A stretch of 61,621 nt of DNA from Clostridiaceae bacterium. Lineage in GTDB: Bacteria > Bacillota > Clostridia > Christensenellales > CAG-917. The notes under the pieces are model-generated. The model saw nothing but the letters and a program-made list of their open reading frames with translations. It made no database searches and was not told the DNA's origin. Shown here one piece after another: positions 53,535 to 61,486 of this stretch (the stretch's first letter is position 1; the number at the start of each line of letters is the position of its first letter). The stretch lies in the NCBI GenBank assembly GCA_031289315.1, contig JAITPR010000059.1, positions 1-61,621 of the forward strand, read 5' to 3'. Made by a program: the position numbers and the translations under genes.

Positions 53535-54986
53535 ATGAAAAACACTTATTCGGGTATACGCGAACAAAGACGCGATACGGAAACCTATACGGATTGGGGC
53601 GGCGACAGCTTCACCGCGGGGGAAAATTTTCCTAAGCGGTGTTTGGGACGCGCCGAACGCGTCTTTTCGCAGGGACTGCAATGCCAACAGACAAATTCCG
53701 TCATGGCGCTTTTGTCCATGGAGGATGCCGCGTTCGTACTTCATTCTCCCGTCGGTTGCACCGGTTGTTGCTGCATGGCGAACGACTGGTTTCGCGTGGG
53801 GCAGATACACCGAGGGCAATACGCCATGAAAAACGCGCGCGTCATAGTGACCAACCTTGACGAGCGCGACATCATTTTGGGCGGGGAGGAAAAGCTGCGC
53901 AAGGCAATCCGTTTGGCGCACGAGAGATACCGACCTAAGGTGATTTTTATTTTCACGTCGTGTTCGTCGGGTATAATCGGCGACGATGTGGAGGCTGTCG
54001 TTTCGGAGGTGAGCGATGAGGTTTCCTCAGTGCTGGTTCCAATACGTTGCGAGGGCTTCAAGTCTAAAATCTGCGCTTCCGGCTATGATGCGGCGTTTTT
54101 GGCAATCTCAAAATACATATTGAAGGACGTCGAAAAGGGCGAAACCGAAGAGGATCTTCTCAATCTCTTTGCGCCGCCCACGGTTAGCTATATCGACCAA
54201 GTGGAGATAGAGCGGATTTTGGGCGACATAGGTATAAGGGTGAATTACATTCCGTTCTATTCAAGCCTAGAGAAAATTCGCAAAATCCCCAATGCACGCG
54301 CGTCGACCGCCATATGCAAGGTTTTTGCCGACGAGTACATGAAAGAGCTTTACGAAAAATACGGCATTCCCTATTCTCATACGATTATGCCCATAGGCAC
54401 GCGGAACACCGATAAATGGCTGTTGGGCATCGCCGCGCTGTTCGGCAAAACCGCCGAAGCCGAACAATATATCGCCTCCGAATACCAAAAGGTGAGGCAT
54501 TTAGTGGAGGATTTGCGGTCCAAGCTACAAGGAAAAAGCGTGTTTATCACGGGCGGAACGGGGCGTTCGTTCGCGGCGGCGGCGCTGATAGACGACTTCG
54601 GCATGAAGCTAGTAGGCATAGAAACGCCCGTCTACGACAACGACACGCAGGGAGATATTGAATATCTCAACAAGCTTTACGGAAATTTTGTCGTCGACAT
54701 TGCCAACATGATGCCTTATGAACAGGTTAATTTGCTTAACCGCTTAAAGCCCGACGTCTTTATCGGCGTACCCGTTTGGGCGGCGAAGTTGGGGATTCCC
54801 ACCACGCACGTGCTAGACATAAAGCGTCCTACCATGGGTTACCGCAACCTTGCCTATTTGGGCAGTAAAATACTCTATCAGATAGAAAATCCGGGCTTCA
54901 ATAAAAACATTGCCAAGCACGCGCGGCTTCCCTATAAAAAGGACTGGTATGAGCAAGACCCGTTTAAATACGTAAAACGCTCTTAA
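53535..54986 (+). CDS. Nitrogenase-like component 1, alpha (NifD-like)
   Basis: 483 residues. P-cluster cysteines are conserved: Cys50 in SQGLQC, Cys75 in HSPVGC, Cys143 in TSCSSGIIGDD. The cofactor cysteine equivalent to NifD Cys275 is Cys261 in STAICKVFADEY. Three active-site positions differ in my hand alignment: NifD Gln191 and His195 fall on Cys180 and Tyr184 (RCEGFKSKICASGYD), and the homocitrate lysine is absent near GVPVWAAKLGIP. The cofactor His442 has no exact match; His425 (GIPTTHVLD) is two residues away. So an 8Fe-type cofactor is plausible, but N2 reduction is unlikely. The ATG follows GAGGGAGAAATATTTGAC. Confidence 0.88.
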   Translation: MKNTYSGIREQRRDTETYTDWGGDSFTAGENFPKRCLGRAERVFSQGLQCQQTNSVMALLSMEDAAFVLHSPVGCTGCCCMANDWFRVGQIHRGQYAMKNARVIVTNLDERDIILGGEEKLRKAIRLAHERYRPKVIFIFTSCSSGIIGDDVEAVVSEVSDEVSSVLVPIRCEGFKSKICASGYDAAFLAISKYILKDVEKGETEEDLLNLFAPPTVSYIDQVEIERILGDIGIRVNYIPFYSSLEKIRKIPNARASTAICKVFADEYMKELYEKYGIPYSHTIMPIGTRNTDKWLLGIAALFGKTAEAEQYIASEYQKVRHLVEDLRSKLQGKSVFITGGTGRSFAAAALIDDFGMKLVGIETPVYDNDTQGDIEYLNKLYGNFVVDIANMMPYEQVNLLNRLKPDVFIGVPVWAAKLGIPTTHVLDIKRPTMGYRNLAYLGSKILYQIENPGFNKNIAKHARLPYKKDWYEQDPFKYVKRS

Positions 54987-55188
54987 AATAGCCGGAAAAT
55001 ATTTTGCTGCCGCAAATTATCCACACCCTAAAAAGGCGGTAGTAAATACGCGAAGCGCGTAAAAGAGGTGGCAATAAAGAGGTGAAGCTTGAAAAAGACT
55101 TGACGGAAACGTGGTTCCCGTATCACCTCTCACTTGATAAAAACTTGAATAAATTATTTGTGCATCACGAGGTGTACGGGGGTATAGA

Positions 55189-56475
55189 ATGTCGGAAATA
55201 GTTGAAAATCCACACGCAAATTGTTCGTTAGGCGGCGCAAACGCGACGCTTACCGCCATAAAAAGAGTTATACCCATATACCATTCGGGTCCCGGCTGTT
55301 GTCTGCAAACCACCGCCGGCGAAGCAAGTCAGGGGGGAGTGCGCTTGCCCTACTACGTACAGTATACCGCCTTACCATGCACCAACATGACGGAAAAGGA
55401 CGTTGTTTTGGGCGCCGTTGAGAAGCTTGACCGCCACGTGGAAGCCGCGTTGGAAATTTTAGACGCAGACGCGTTTTTCATCTTGACCGGCTGTACGGCG
55501 GGCATAATCGGCGACGACGTTCAAAGCGTCGCCAAAAAATACCGCGAAAAGGGCGCACCCGTATATGCCGTAAATTCGGCGGGCTTTTTGGGCGAAAGCT
55601 GTTTGGGCTATGAAATCGCCTTGAAAGCCCTGCTAGACAATATCGTAGACCCGGCGCCTAAAAAACGCAATCCCAAACTTGTCAATCTGTTCGGCGTCAT
55701 TCCGTTTCACGACCCGTATTGGGAGGGCAACTTAGAGGAAATCACGCGGCTTTTGAATTTGATGGGGCTTAAGGTAAACACGTTTTTCTCACACGACCAA
55801 GGCGTTAAGGAGATAAAAACCGCCTCCTCCGCCGTGCTCAATATCATTGTTTCACCGTGGCTTTTAAAGGGCTTTGCCGCAGAATTTGAAAAGCGATTCG
55901 GCATTCCCTCGTTGCGGCACCGTTGCGTTCCGTTGGGCGCGACGGAAACGGAGACTTTTTTACGCTCCGTCGGGGAGGCGCTAAGCTTGCAGGATAAAGC
56001 CGAAAAGGTTATATCCGCCGAAGAAAAATATTTTTACCGCTATCTTGAGACGGGTATCGGCGTGCAAAACTGGCGGCGGTTTTCCGTCGTAGGCGACGCG
56101 TCCACCGTTACGGCCGTGACGCGCTTTCTTGCCAACGATATGAGCTTTACACCCGACGGCGCTATAGTTACCGACGCCGTTTTTCGTCCCGCCGACAGAG
56201 AACGCATAACGGAAGCGCTCACCAAGCTCACCTATTCCCGCCCGCCGGAAATATTTTTCACCGGCGACCAGTGGCAAATAAACACCGCGCTTGCGCGGTT
56301 CGACCAGACCATGCTGCTAGTGGCAAGCACCAACGAACACGAGTTCGCAATGAGCCGCGGCTTGCAGTTTTTTGTCGCCGCCTATCCTAATTCCGAACGC
56401 CTAATCTACAACCGCTCTCTAGCCGGCTATCGCGGCGCCCTCACCTTCCTAGAGGATATATATTCGAATTTATAG
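55189..56475 (+). CDS. Nitrogenase-like component 1, beta (NifK-like)
   Basis: 428 residues. The three P-cluster cysteines are present: Cys12 (HANCSLGG), Cys37 (HSGPGC) and Cys102 (LTGCTAGIIGDD). The long N-terminal extension of true NifK is missing, as in many nitrogenase-like proteins. The last part (GDQWQINTALARFDQTMLLV and FFVAAYPNSERLIYN) fits the third domain. A 202-nt gap separates it from the alpha gene, longer than usual for a D-K pair. Together with the alpha protein it should form a heterotetramer reduced by the NifH-like protein. Confidence 0.88.
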   Translation: MSEIVENPHANCSLGGANATLTAIKRVIPIYHSGPGCCLQTTAGEASQGGVRLPYYVQYTALPCTNMTEKDVVLGAVEKLDRHVEAALEILDADAFFILTGCTAGIIGDDVQSVAKKYREKGAPVYAVNSAGFLGESCLGYEIALKALLDNIVDPAPKKRNPKLVNLFGVIPFHDPYWEGNLEEITRLLNLMGLKVNTFFSHDQGVKEIKTASSAVLNIIVSPWLLKGFAAEFEKRFGIPSLRHRCVPLGATETETFLRSVGEALSLQDKAEKVISAEEKYFYRYLETGIGVQNWRRFSVVGDASTVTAVTRFLANDMSFTPDGAIVTDAVFRPADRERITEALTKLTYSRPPEIFFTGDQWQINTALARFDQTMLLVASTNEHEFAMSRGLQFFVAAYPNSERLIYNRSLAGYRGALTFLEDIYSNL

Positions 56476-57153
56476 AAATCCGAACTTACAGAAATTTATA
56501 AAAATACTTGTTGTTTTGCGAACTTAAGGAGGGCAGCGGAGATGTCGTGAATGAAGAGAAAGCTATGGAAATACAATATTCGACGGTTAATTTACGGAGG
56601 GCGGCGGGAGATGTCGGAGCCGAAGAGAAGGTTGTAGAAATAATTATTGTCCGACGGCTAGCGGTGAAATTTTAATGACGGTTAACTACACAACAGTTAA
56701 CCGATTAACTGTTAACGGCAAAAATCTCAATAATGGTTAACTGATTAACTGTTAACTACTCAACAGTTAGCCGGTTAACTATTTACGGCTTATTTGGCGG
56801 CTAACAACCCAACAATAGTTAACTGCTTAACTATTAACCGGTTAACTATTGACCGCCAAACGGCTAAAATTTTGATAATTGCCAATATTTTTTTACGCCT
56901 ATTTTAGCGGTTTTTAAGCATATTTTAACGTTTTTTAACATATATAATTTAGGCTTTTCACGCACATTCTGACGTTTTCGGGCATATAACTTAATTTTTT
57001 TCCTCAATCCGGGCGCTTATTTTCAGTTTTAAAGCACGGTGTTGAGAGGGTTTCGCCGACTTCTCAAGCAAAAAATTAAGTGTTTATTTATAGTTTTAAA
57101 GAATAGCGGTTGGCTTGCATTATAAACAAATGCGGCAATTGTTATAAAAAAGA
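56476..57153. other. Non-coding region after the nitrogenase-like cluster
   Basis: About 680 nt without a credible gene. It opens with two copies of an AGGAGGGCAGCGG(A)GATGTCG-type unit (56526-56630), then the GTTAAC-rich tract, then AT-rich sequence with repeats of ATTTTAGCG/ACGTTTT (56885-57000). Confidence 0.6.
56679..56855. repeat. TTAAC-rich palindromic tract
   Basis: About 13 TTAAC/GTTAA units in 177 nt, several as the palindrome GTTAAC and paired in the form CGATTAACTGTTAAC or GGTTAACTATTGACC. Units are 8-12 nt apart within clusters. It does not match DnaA boxes. It could be a binding array for a dimeric regulator, or a simple expansion. Confidence 0.75.
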
Positions 57154-57183
57154 TTGACTTATAAGCGGATGTTATTATAGAAT
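57154..57183 (+). promoter_or_regulatory. Promoter upstream of a candidate small RNA
   Basis: TTGACT (57154-57159) and TAGAAT (57178-57183), 18 nt apart. A second TTATTATAGAATAATTAAAC block occurs at 57233-57252, so a second start is possible. Confidence 0.45.
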
Positions 57184-57189
57184 AGTACA

Positions 57190-57419
57190 AGCGGAGAAAC
57201 ACAACCAAAGGGTATTGATGTTAGGTTCCGGTGTTATTATAGAATAATTAAACGGAGAAACGTCAATAAAAGGTATTTATTGTTAAAACTCCGTGTAAAA
57301 ATGAATCTAATTTGCTTTTTCTCACCGTAAGATGGGAACGGGCGTGTAGGGAAAATTAAGACGGGTGATATTAAAAAAAGTGCGGGCGAGCCTCATAAGG
57401 GTTCGCCCGTACTTTTTTT
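57190..57419 (+). ncRNA. Candidate small RNA of about 190-230 nt
   Basis: Bounded by the promoter at 57154 and the strong terminator at 57377, with no ORF longer than about 40 codons between them. Contains two copies of AACGGAGAAAC/AGCGGAGAAAC plus GGTATT(G/T)AT, 60-70 nt apart. No known RNA family is recognised. Confidence 0.3.
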
Positions 57420-57420
57420 A
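57377..57420 (+). terminator. Strong Rho-independent terminator
   Basis: AAGTGCGGGCGAGCC pairs with GGGTTCGCCCGTACTT (with G-T wobbles), then TTTTTT. Confidence 0.88.
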
Positions 57421-57488
57421 GGTGTGTACAATTCGCCGTGACGACTTGCCTACTAAGAAAATCTTTGTCACCTCTGCTTGTCCCCACC
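57421..57488. repeat. MITE-like element
   Basis: GGTGTGTACAATTCGCCGTG and GACGACTTGCCTACTAAGAA, then TGTCACC and GTCCCCACC. The left end matches the copies at 49609 and 61008. Confidence 0.55.
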
Positions 57489-57590
57489 ATTTTTTACCGC
57501 GGATTACCATAGGTAATCCGAGTTGTTTATCGGCAAGCCTAAAGGATTACTTTTGTTGCCGCAATTTGGTTTTACAGCAAGCCTAAAATA

Positions 57591-57785
57591 TTACTTTTTG
57601 TTGCCGCAGTTTGAGGTAGAGGACGAACCGGAACCGCTTTTACCGCCGGTTTTGGTGGTTTTGGTGGGAGTAGCAGGGGTGGTTTGTCCGCTTTTACCGC
57701 TTTTTTGACTGCCGCTGTCCGCGCCTTGAGCGCAGCAACCGCAATCCTTTACCGTTGCGCTTTTCGCTGTCTTTGATGTTGCCAT
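57591..57785 (-). CDS. Small Cys/Ser/Thr/Lys-rich protein
   Basis: 64 residues, MATSKTAKSATVKDCGCCAQ and a Ser/Gly/Thr/Lys-rich remainder ending CGNKK. AAGGAGAA lies 12 nt before the ATG. Four cysteines (CGCC and one near each end) could bind a metal. The composition recalls small spore or surface proteins. Its 3' end (GCGGCAACAAAAAGTAA on the minus strand) is duplicated downstream at about 57549-57570. Confidence 0.5.
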   Translation of the reverse strand: MATSKTAKSATVKDCGCCAQGADSGSQKSGKSGQTTPATPTKTTKTGGKSGSGSSSTSNCGNKK

Positions 57786-58434
57786 AATAAGAAATTCTCC
57801 TTGTTTTAACGTGTACGGCTTTACCGCACTTCGCTTTTACTCTTATTTTTTTCTACGCGGCGCATTTCTATACGGCATATCTCCGTAAAATTTTTCCTAC
57901 CTGTATATTGTCAAGCCGCATTTTTAGAACCTGCCGGACAAAACGGTGCGCTTTCTTTTAAAAAAAGTTAATATTCGGCGTGATACCCAGTGCGCTTTCG
58001 ATTGTAAATTTTAAGCGTTAGGTAAGATACCCAGTGCGCTTTCGGTCGCAAATTTTAGGCGTTAGGTGAGATACCCGGTGCGCTTTCTATTGCGTAATTT
58101 GGCGTTTTACGGGATAAAACATGGTATTTAATTGTGAAATTTGGTATTTTATGGCATAAAACGGCTATGTAGAATAAACTTGATTTCAATAAAAATTCAC
58201 TTAAATACGGCTTCATTCATAATATGGAGATGCGCGGATTTTGGAATTTTCGCGACGGCTTTAAGGCGTGCGGCAACGGCGCGTGTAGCTTTCGCGGCGG
58301 TTTCACGGCGTATGGCAAGCAGCGCGTTTAGCTTTCGCGGAACCCAAACGGCGCGGGCAACTTTTTAGAAAATCAAGCGCCGTTGCTGTCGGAATTACCG
58401 TTTTGCGGCGCTGGTAAATTCGGCGGAGGGACAT
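57786..58434. other. Intergenic region before glmS
   Basis: About 650 nt without a gene, AT-rich, containing the 44-bp tandem repeat. No glmS ribozyme core was found on inspection. The glmS ribosome site (GGAGGGACAT) is at 58424-58433. Confidence 0.6.
57982..58113. repeat. 44-bp tandem repeat, three copies
   Basis: GATACCCAGTGCGCTTTCG begins at 57982 and 58026, and GATACCCGGTGCGCTTTCT at 58070, exactly 44 nt apart; each unit continues AAATTTTAAGCGTTAGGT with changes. Confidence 0.9.
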
Positions 58435-60474
58435 ATGTGCGGAATTATAGGTTACATAGGCAAGGAAGACGCGACGTCGGCGGTTATCGCCGCGCTGAAA
58501 CGTATGGAATATAGGGGATACGACTCCGCAGGGTACGCCGTGCTTGACGGGGCGGGGCGGCTTACGCTGGAAAAAGATAATGTTCGCGTAGGCAAGCTTA
58601 AACGGCTTGACATAGGCGCGCGCATAGGAATAGGGCATACGCGTTGGGCTACGCACGGCAAGCCGTCTAAAAATAACGCCCACCCGCACGTGTCCTACGA
58701 CGGTAATTTCGCCGTGGTTCACAACGGTATTATAGAGAACGGCGACAAGTTAAAAAGCGGACCTTTAAAGCACGTGGCGTTCGCCTCCGAAACCGACAGC
58801 GAAGTGATTGCGCACCTGATAGCCGCCGAATATGCACGGATACGCGGCGACCGTGAAAGCCGAAGCGCGCCAACCGAAAGCCTTTCGCCCGCCGAATATG
58901 CGCGCACATGTGGTGCAAAAACGCACGGCGGAGAAGCAGAGCGGGCGCAAAACAACCGCGTGTGTGTATGCGGTATCGCTGCCGAATGTGCGAATAATGT
59001 CGAATATGAGAAGATACGCAGTGACCGTGAAAGCTTATGCGCGCCTATAACCGACCTCCCGCCCGCAGAATATGCGCATAATGCCGGATATGCGAACATT
59101 GCCGGCAACAACGAAAATATAAGCGCGGACATCTTGAAAGCCGTGGAGAACTGCATCGGATATTTGCGCGGAGCGTACTCGTTTGCGGTTATGTCGCCGC
59201 TTACGCCGGACACTCTGTATTGTTGCCGAAAGGGTGCGTCGCTTATAATCGGGTTGGGCGACGGCGAAAACGTAATAGCCTCCGACATGCTTGCGGCGGC
59301 GGCGCATTCCAAATTCGGATATGTGACGGAGGACGGAGAAATAGCTAAGGTTACCTCCGAAAGCGCGGAAATTTTTAGCGACGGAGCTAAGATTTTTAAA
59401 CCGCTAACGGAGATAATAAATCAAGGCGCCGACTTTGACGCGGAGTGTTTCATGCGCGCGGAGATAGCCTATATTCCGCAAGCGCTCCGGCGTACCGCAG
59501 CGGAGATTATCTCTAGCTTAAAGAATTGCGGCACGGAGTTTTTTCGCGGTATAAACGGCGTTTTTTTAAGTGCTTGCGGCACGGCGTACCATGCCGGGCT
59601 TTACGGCAAAAGGGTGTTTCAAGATATTGCCGGTTTGCCGGCGCAGGCGGAGATAGCAAGCGAAGCCGTGCGTGAGGTGAGGTTTCTAAACGCGCGTACC
59701 CTTGCGGTCTTCATATCCCAAAGCGGCGAAACCGCCGATACCCTTAACGCCTTGCGCGCGGCTAAAGAAAGGGGGGCGCGTACGCTTGCAATAACTAATG
59801 TGCGCGGCAGTAGCATTTCATTTATAGCGGATAAAACCCTCTATCTCGACTGCGGCGCGGAGATTGCCGTTGCCGCCACAAAATCCTATAATTCGCAATT
59901 ACTGGCACTTTATCTTGTCGCTTTGCATGTAAAATCATTGTCTTATTACGGTTGCTACGACTTGAGCGCCGAGTTAGAAGCCCTGTACACGGCGGCGGAA
60001 GCAACTGCGGCAGCGTCCTATTCGGAACTCTTCAAGGGCTTGGAGAACGGTCGGAATTTCTTTTTTATCGGGCGCGGGTTGGATTACGTGAACGCCGGTG
60101 AGGGCGCTCTTAAGCTGAAAGAAATTACCTATCGCATGACGGACGCCTACCCGGCAGGTGAACTGAAACATGGGACTATCGCGCTTATCGACCAACACGC
60201 GCTCATCGTCGCCGTGCTTACCGACGACAACGAACGCGTGAAAATTATGAACTCCATAGCGGAACTTAAAAGCCGCTCGGCTACCGTTATGCTCGTGACC
60301 TCACTTGAAGGCATTAAGGCGGATTTAACGCTTAAAATACCCGATGCGGGCGCGTATTTAACGCCAATAATCTCCGTAATCCCTCTTCAAAAACTCGCCC
60401 TCTACGTGGCGGAAGCTTTGGGTCTTGACCCCGATAAACCCCGTAACCTCGCCAAATCCGTCACCGTAGAGTGA
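58435..60474 (+). CDS. glmS: Glutamine--fructose-6-phosphate aminotransferase with insertion
   Basis: 679 residues, first step of UDP-GlcNAc synthesis for cell wall. N-terminal glutaminase: Cys2 nucleophile (MCGIIGYIG), RGYDSAGYAV, HTRWATHGKP, HNGIIENG. C-terminal isomerase: two SIS domains with SACGTAYHAGLYGK (about residue 384), SQSGETADTLNALR, AEIAVAATKSYNSQ, GEGALKLKEITY and the end PRNLAKSVTVE. The family length is about 600-610. The excess lies at residues about 132-230, between DSEVIAHLIA and ILKAVENCIGYL, and consists of two diverged copies of IRGDRESRSAPTESLSPAEY-type sequence. The insert is in the glutaminase domain but away from the catalytic motifs. All active-site motifs are intact. 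Confidence 0.96.
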   Translation: MCGIIGYIGKEDATSAVIAALKRMEYRGYDSAGYAVLDGAGRLTLEKDNVRVGKLKRLDIGARIGIGHTRWATHGKPSKNNAHPHVSYDGNFAVVHNGIIENGDKLKSGPLKHVAFASETDSEVIAHLIAAEYARIRGDRESRSAPTESLSPAEYARTCGAKTHGGEAERAQNNRVCVCGIAAECANNVEYEKIRSDRESLCAPITDLPPAEYAHNAGYANIAGNNENISADILKAVENCIGYLRGAYSFAVMSPLTPDTLYCCRKGASLIIGLGDGENVIASDMLAAAAHSKFGYVTEDGEIAKVTSESAEIFSDGAKIFKPLTEIINQGADFDAECFMRAEIAYIPQALRRTAAEIISSLKNCGTEFFRGINGVFLSACGTAYHAGLYGKRVFQDIAGLPAQAEIASEAVREVRFLNARTLAVFISQSGETADTLNALRAAKERGARTLAITNVRGSSISFIADKTLYLDCGAEIAVAATKSYNSQLLALYLVALHVKSLSYYGCYDLSAELEALYTAAEATAAASYSELFKGLENGRNFFFIGRGLDYVNAGEGALKLKEITYRMTDAYPAGELKHGTIALIDQHALIVAVLTDDNERVKIMNSIAELKSRSATVMLVTSLEGIKADLTLKIPDAGAYLTPIISVIPLQKLALYVAEALGLDPDKPRNLAKSVTVE

Positions 60475-60680
60475 AGGAGGTTTTTGGTCTTATTATAGTT
60501 TCTTTTGGGTGCCCCAAAGGAACCGAAAAAACGTGCAAGCTTCGCTTATTCTTTTTGACACACGTCAAAAAGAACCCCAAAACGTGCAAGCTTGAAGCTT
60601 GACACTGATTACTTGAAAAACGCGAAGTACGCAGTAACCCTTGCCGCATTCCGCGTTTTTAAAGCTATTAGTGTTAATCT
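60475..60680. repeat. Dispersed hairpin repeat B, inverted copy
   Basis: Reverse complement of the element at 715-900: TTCTTTTTGAC-ACAC-GTCAAAAAGAA hairpin (60549-60574), CGTGCAAGCTTGAAGCTTGA, and GCATTCCGCGTTTTTAAAGC. It may end the glmS transcript. Confidence 0.7.
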
Positions 60681-60824
60681 CCCCGTTTTCCGTTTATTTT
60701 TTCTTTCCCGTCTTCTTACACCAATGGGTGCAGTTTCTATAGGTTGTCAACTTAATTAATTAGGTCGATTTTTGCGCTCGTTATTGCCCCGTGTGCAGCT
60801 TCTATAGGTTGTCAACTTAATAAG

Positions 60825-60960
60825 TGCGGGTTCTTTAGATTGTCACATTGAGCCGCCGCTTGCGGCGTGTCGAAAGGTCCCCGGAATGGGTGCGCAGCCT
60901 TTTATGCTACGTTCCCGTGCAATCCGCATAAAAAAAAGGTGGCTTCGCCGCGGTAAAGCC
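60825..60960. repeat. Dispersed repeat A, copy 3
   Basis: GGTTCTTTAGATTGTCACAT, TCGAAAGGTCCCCGGAATGG and GCAATCCGCATAAAA repeat the arrangement at 60-205. No gene occurs between 60475 and 61486; the rest is AT-rich. Confidence 0.7.
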
Positions 60961-61007
60961 CTCCGTACGCAAATTTCTCAAAAAAATGAAAAGGTGTGGG
61001 CAATTCG

Positions 61008-61151
61008 CGGTGACAAAATCTTTTCAGGTTATTTTTAAGGATAAAATTATCTGAAAGCACAGGGCGTAGCACCGCTACGGACGAGCATTTCAGACGGGTT
61101 TAGACTAAAAAGAGCCGAAAAGATTTACTTAGCAGGCAAGTCGTCACAGCG
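61008..61151. repeat. Full-length MITE-like element
   Basis: About 145 nt bounded by TGTGGGCAATTCGCGGTGAC and GTCACAGCGGATTGTACA, which are inverted repeats. Internal AAAATCTTTTCAGG and GAAAAGATTTACTTAG are also inverted, so the whole element can fold. No ORF. This is the longest copy of the family in the window. Confidence 0.75.
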
Positions 61152-61178
61152 GATTGTACAACAAAATAAAATTGACTA

Positions 61179-61207
61179 TTGACAAAGGTTTTTTTATAGC
61201 TTATAAC
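61179..61207 (+). promoter_or_regulatory. Putative promoter near window end
   Basis: TTGACA (61179-61184) and TATAAC (61202-61207) with a 17-nt spacer. The 280-nt leader to the ATG at 61487 has repeated AACC(G/T)AAG and GATAG(G/A)CAAC motifs and may be regulatory. Confidence 0.6.
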
Positions 61208-61486
61208 GTTCTCAATACATCTTGAAACATGTTTTGTCGATATTAATTTAGGCAAGGGTGTTTAGGTGAGATTGCACAGCCCAAACCAACCTAAGGGTAG
61301 GTGGCGAAAACCAAAATCAAATAATAGGTTATGGACAACCGTAAGCAACCATAGGATAGACAACGATAATCCGAAGCCAATCAAAAGATAGGCACCGGGA
61401 AATCAAAACAGAAAGATAGTTGACGGACAACTTGAGCCCAACCGAAAGATGAGCAACAAAAAACAAGAGCAAATGAGGAGTAAAAC

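Noticed and set aside
49820..56475. True nitrogen fixation (nif) operon
   Set aside because: NifD active-site positions Gln191, His195 and Lys426 are replaced, the NifK N-terminal extension is missing, and no nifE, nifN or nifV is present, so diazotrophy should not be claimed.
57786..58434. glmS ribozyme/riboswitch
   Set aside because: I could not find the conserved ribozyme core or its pairing pattern; the leader is instead filled with 44-nt repeats. A covariance-model search would be needed to exclude it fully.
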